A DNA stretch of 64,000 bases, taken from positions 1-64,000 of the forward strand of contig NZ_VIGW01000013.1 in the NCBI RefSeq assembly GCF_007858435.1, written 5' to 3'. This document shows positions 61,498-64,000 of the stretch, one piece after another. The notes beneath the pieces are model-generated. The model made no database searches. It had not been told where the DNA came from and saw only the letters and a program-made list of their open reading frames with translations. Made by a program: the position numbers and the translations under genes. The stretch's first letter is position 1. Each line of letters begins with the position of its first letter. Origin of the DNA: Tsukamurella asaccharolytica. Lineage in GTDB: Bacteria > Actinomycetota > Actinomycetes > Mycobacteriales > Mycobacteriaceae.

Positions 61498-64000
61498 GTG
61501 AACGCCGGAACCGGAAATCGAGGGGCCGACGGTGCGGGGAAGCACCGTCGGCCTTCCCTCCGCCTGCAGTACACGCCGCCCGAGCCGCCCGTCGCCCGCG
61601 AATGGGTCGGCCCGATCGCCGCGCTCGCCTCGCCGGCCACGGGGGAGCTGCCGCTCGACGTGGGCGGCTGGGCGCCGTACCGGATCCGCGGCGGGCCGGG
61701 CACCGGCAAGACCTCGGCGCTCGTCGACATCGCGGTGGCGAAGCTGACCGATCCGTTCGTCGAGCCCGAGTCCGTGCTGGTCCTGACCGGCAACAAGCGG
61801 GCCGCTGCCGCGCTGCGGCGCGAGCTGTCCGCGCGGGTCCTCGCGGGGAGCGAGGGGGTGCACGCTTCGGGCGAGCCGCTCGTGCGCACCGTGCACTCGC
61901 TGGCCTTCGCGGTGCTGCGGCTGCAGGCCTCCACCACGGGCAGCCCGCCGCCGCGGCTCATCACCGGCTCGGAGCAGGACGCGGTGGTGCGGGAGCTGCT
62001 GCGCGGCAACCTCGAGGACGGCGGCGCGCACTGGCCGGAGCGGCTGCGCGCCGCGCTGGTCACGCACGGCTTCGCGGGGGCGTTGCGCGACCTCTTCGCG
62101 CAGGCGGCGCAGCGGGGCGCGGGCCCGGACGAGATCGAGGACCTGGCGCGCCGGTACAACCGCGGGGAGTGGCTCGCCGCGGCGACCGCGCTGCGCGAGT
62201 ACCAGGAGACCACGCTGCTGCGCGGCTCCGTCGGCCTCGCTGGGGAGCGGGCCGTCGCTCCGGCGGTCGACGCCGCGGAGCTCATCGACGCCGCCGTCAC
62301 GGCCCTGGCCTCCGACGACGCGCTGCTCGCCCAGCAGCGCGAGCGGATCCGGTTCCTGTTGGTCGACGATGCGCAGAACCTGGACCCGCTGGCCTCGGCG
62401 TTGATCCGGCTGCTGGGCACGGGCACCGAACTCACCGTGATCGCGGGCGATCCCGATCAGGCGGTCAACTCCTTCCGCGGCGCCAGCACCCGGTTCCTGC
62501 AGAACCTCGACGTCACGCCCGACCGGGACGTGCTCCTCGAGCGCAGCTTCCGCTTCGGGGAGGAGGTGGCGGGAGCCGTGAACCGCATCTCTGCGCGCCT
62601 GCCGCACCGGTTCGGGGCGGTTGCGCCCGAGCGGCCGCGGCCCGGGACCGCGGCGGTCCGGTTGTTCTCCACTCCGGCGAAGGAGGCCGACGCGATCGCC
62701 GCGATGCTGCGCCGCGAACACGTCCTGGGCGGCGTCCCGTGGGAGGACATGGCCGTCGTCGTCCGGTCGGTCTCCGCGTCGATCGCGCCGCTGCGTCGCG
62801 CGCTGGCCTACGCGGGGGTGCCGGTCACGGTCCCCGCCGACGACGTGCCCCTGGCCCGGCAGCGCGCCGTGCACGCGCTGCTCCTCGTGCTCCGCGCGGC
62901 CGTCGCGCCGGGAGGGCTCGACCCGGCGGAGGCCGTCACCCTGCTGTCCGGCCCCGTCGGCGGGGGTGATCCGCTCACGCTGCGTCGGGTGCGGCGGGCG
63001 GTGCGCCGCGCCGACCCGGCGGACGACCGCGGCTCCGCCGAGATCCTCACTGCCGTGCTCACCGGCGCGGCCGAGTTCGCGCCCTACAAAGCGGTACTCA
63101 CCGGGCTGGAGGCCGAGCCCGTGGAGCGGGTACTCGCCGCCGTGCGCGCGGCCGCCACCGCGGCCGAGCACGGCACCGTCGAGGAGGTGCTGTGGGCGGC
63201 ATGGGCCGCCACCGGCCTCGCGACCCGCTGGGGCGCGCTCGCGCTCCGCGGTGGCACGCTGGGCGAGCAGGCCGATCGCGACCTCGACGCGGTGATGGGC
63301 CTCTTCGATTCCGCCGCCGACTTCACCGACACCCTGCCCACCGCCTCCGTGAGCGCCTTCGTCGAATACCTGGAGCAGCTGCAGATCCCGCGGTCCGACC
63401 GTGCGCGCGGCCGCAGCGGGCAGGCCACCGTCCCGGGGGTGACGCTGCTGTCGGCGCACAGCACCGTCGGGCGGGAGTGGGACGTCGTGGCCGTCGCCGG
63501 CGTGCAGGAGGGGCGCTGGCCCAACCTGCGGCGCCGCGGCGGCCTGCTCGGGACCGATGAGCTGCTGGACGCGCTCGACGGGATGGATCCCGCGGCGCTG
63601 CCCACCGTCTCGCGGTCGCTGCCGCTCCTCGCGGAGGAGCGGCGACTGCTGCTCGTCGCCTGCTCGCGGGCCCGGCGCACGCTGCTCATCACGGCGGTCG
63701 ACACCGCGGACGGCGACGGCGACCTGGTGCCCTCCCGGTTCCTGCAGGGCATCGCCCCGTCGGGCGACGAGGATCCGGAGACCTACACGCCGGCGGTGGA
63801 GAGCGCACCGTCGGCCTCCCTGGACCTGCGGACCCTGGTCGCCGTCCTGCGCACCGCCGCCTGCGATCCCGAGCGCGAGCCGGAGGAACGCGGCCACGCG
63901 GCGCGCCAGCTCGCCCGCCTCGCCGCCGATCGCGTCCCGGGGGCGCACCCCGACAGCTGGTACGGCGTGGCCGGGGCGAGCACCGACGACCCGCTGTGGT
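61498..64000 (+). CDS. adnA: AdnA, helicase-nuclease subunit, 3' end beyond window
   Basis: First subunit of the mycobacterial-type AdnAB motor-nuclease, which resects double-strand breaks. At least 834 residues are present. Walker A is RIRGGPGTGKTSAL (K71). Motif II reads VDDAQ (D290, D291, Q293) where most UvrD-type helicases have DE-Q. Motifs IV-VI include DPDQAVNSFRGAS and LLSAHSTVGREWDVV. The C-terminal RecB-like nuclease domain lies outside the window. GTG at 61498 follows GGAGAGGGGG. The gene is syntenic with Rv3202c. A GC-rich hairpin lies 26 bases into the coding sequence. Confidence 0.92.
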   Translation, partial: MNAGTGNRGADGAGKHRRPSLRLQYTPPEPPVAREWVGPIAALASPATGELPLDVGGWAPYRIRGGPGTGKTSALVDIAVAKLTDPFVEPESVLVLTGNKRAAAALRRELSARVLAGSEGVHASGEPLVRTVHSLAFAVLRLQASTTGSPPPRLITGSEQDAVVRELLRGNLEDGGAHWPERLRAALVTHGFAGALRDLFAQAAQRGAGPDEIEDLARRYNRGEWLAAATALREYQETTLLRGSVGLAGERAVAPAVDAAELIDAAVTALASDDALLAQQRERIRFLLVDDAQNLDPLASALIRLLGTGTELTVIAGDPDQAVNSFRGASTRFLQNLDVTPDRDVLLERSFRFGEEVAGAVNRISARLPHRFGAVAPERPRPGTAAVRLFSTPAKEADAIAAMLRREHVLGGVPWEDMAVVVRSVSASIAPLRRALAYAGVPVTVPADDVPLARQRAVHALLLVLRAAVAPGGLDPAEAVTLLSGPVGGGDPLTLRRVRRAVRRADPADDRGSAEILTAVLTGAAEFAPYKAVLTGLEAEPVERVLAAVRAAATAAEHGTVEEVLWAAWAATGLATRWGALALRGGTLGEQADRDLDAVMGLFDSAADFTDTLPTASVSAFVEYLEQLQIPRSDRARGRSGQATVPGVTLLSAHSTVGREWDVVAVAGVQEGRWPNLRRRGGLLGTDELLDALDGMDPAALPTVSRSLPLLAEERRLLLVACSRARRTLLITAVDTADGDGDLVPSRFLQGIAPSGDEDPETYTPAVESAPSASLDLRTLVAVLRTAACDPEREPEERGHAARQLARLAADRVPGAHPDSWYGVAGASTDDPLW
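61524..61553. repeat. 12-base inverted repeat in the 5' coding end of adnA
   Basis: GGCCGACGGTGC (61524-61535) and GCACCGTCGGCC (61542-61553) are perfect reverse complements with loop GGGGAA. Each arm contains the over-represented 9-mer. The hairpin starts 26 bases after the start codon and could slow translation initiation of adnA. Confidence 0.75.

Overview
The window reads as a chromosomal segment of a high-GC Gram-positive bacterium of the mycolic-acid group (Mycobacteriales). The gene order follows, nearly step by step, the Mycobacterium tuberculosis block tmk-mtrA-mtrB-lpqB-comF-hpf-secA ... sigH-rshA-pdtaS-whiB1 ... rhlE ... moeZ ... adnA. The synteny statement comes from remembered gene order, not from an alignment. 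A Tsukamurella-like genus fits best, because M. tuberculosis-type core genes are mixed with a tandem desaturase array and a fused fatty acyl-CoA reductase, but the genus is an inference. No tRNA, rRNA, CRISPR array or insertion sequence was seen.

Layout. 1-10.6 kb: cell-envelope and translation core (lytic transglycosylase, thymidylate kinase, MtrAB-LpqB, ComF-like protein, ribosome hibernation factor with a structured leader, SecA). 10.6-23.1 kb: a lipid region with a wax-ester/DGAT-like acyltransferase, a desaturase-type ferredoxin reductase, three tandem fatty-acid desaturases and an FprA-type reductase, interrupted by a small GntR-controlled membrane-protein operon. 23.1-28.3 kb: MsrA, RsgA, AroA, a secreted Pro/Ala-rich protein, SoxR and an SRAP protein. 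28.3-32.6 kb: an aldehyde dehydrogenase, a two-domain fatty acyl-CoA reductase and a YbaK-type deacylase. 32.6-36.3 kb: redox and ribosome control (SigH-RshA, bL37, PdtaS, WhiB1). 36.3-39.3 kb: lipid kinase, phosphoglycerate mutase family protein, ParA-like ATPase. 39.3-43.9 kb: an accessory operon with an XRE-cupin regulator, a sulfonate/nitrate-type ABC importer and a cytoplasmic arylsulfotransferase-like protein. 43.9-48 kb: core genes again, with RhlE. 48-54.2 kb: accessory genes (VapBC-type toxin-antitoxin, DUF418 protein, EfeO-EfeB-phospholipase C). 54.2-64 kb: TetR, hydrolases, DUF3152 protease, MoeZ, an alkyltransferase-like protein and the 5' part of adnA.

How the parts work together. 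The acyltransferase, desaturases, reductases and acyl-CoA reductase together suggest storage-lipid and unsaturated fatty-acid metabolism. A redox-stress layer is visible at DNA level: near-perfect SigH-type promoters lie in front of sigH and msrA, and a SoxR box lies in front of soxR. Several genes appear to be transcribed from leaderless promoters. The most unusual signals are a ribosome-binding-site mimic in the hpf leader, a shared operator at the desaturase and its reductase, four 11-residue repeats at the end of the third desaturase, an isolated aryl-sulfate-type operon, a phospholipase C translationally coupled to EfeB, and a 9-mer (CGACGGTGC) found about 45 times in the window.
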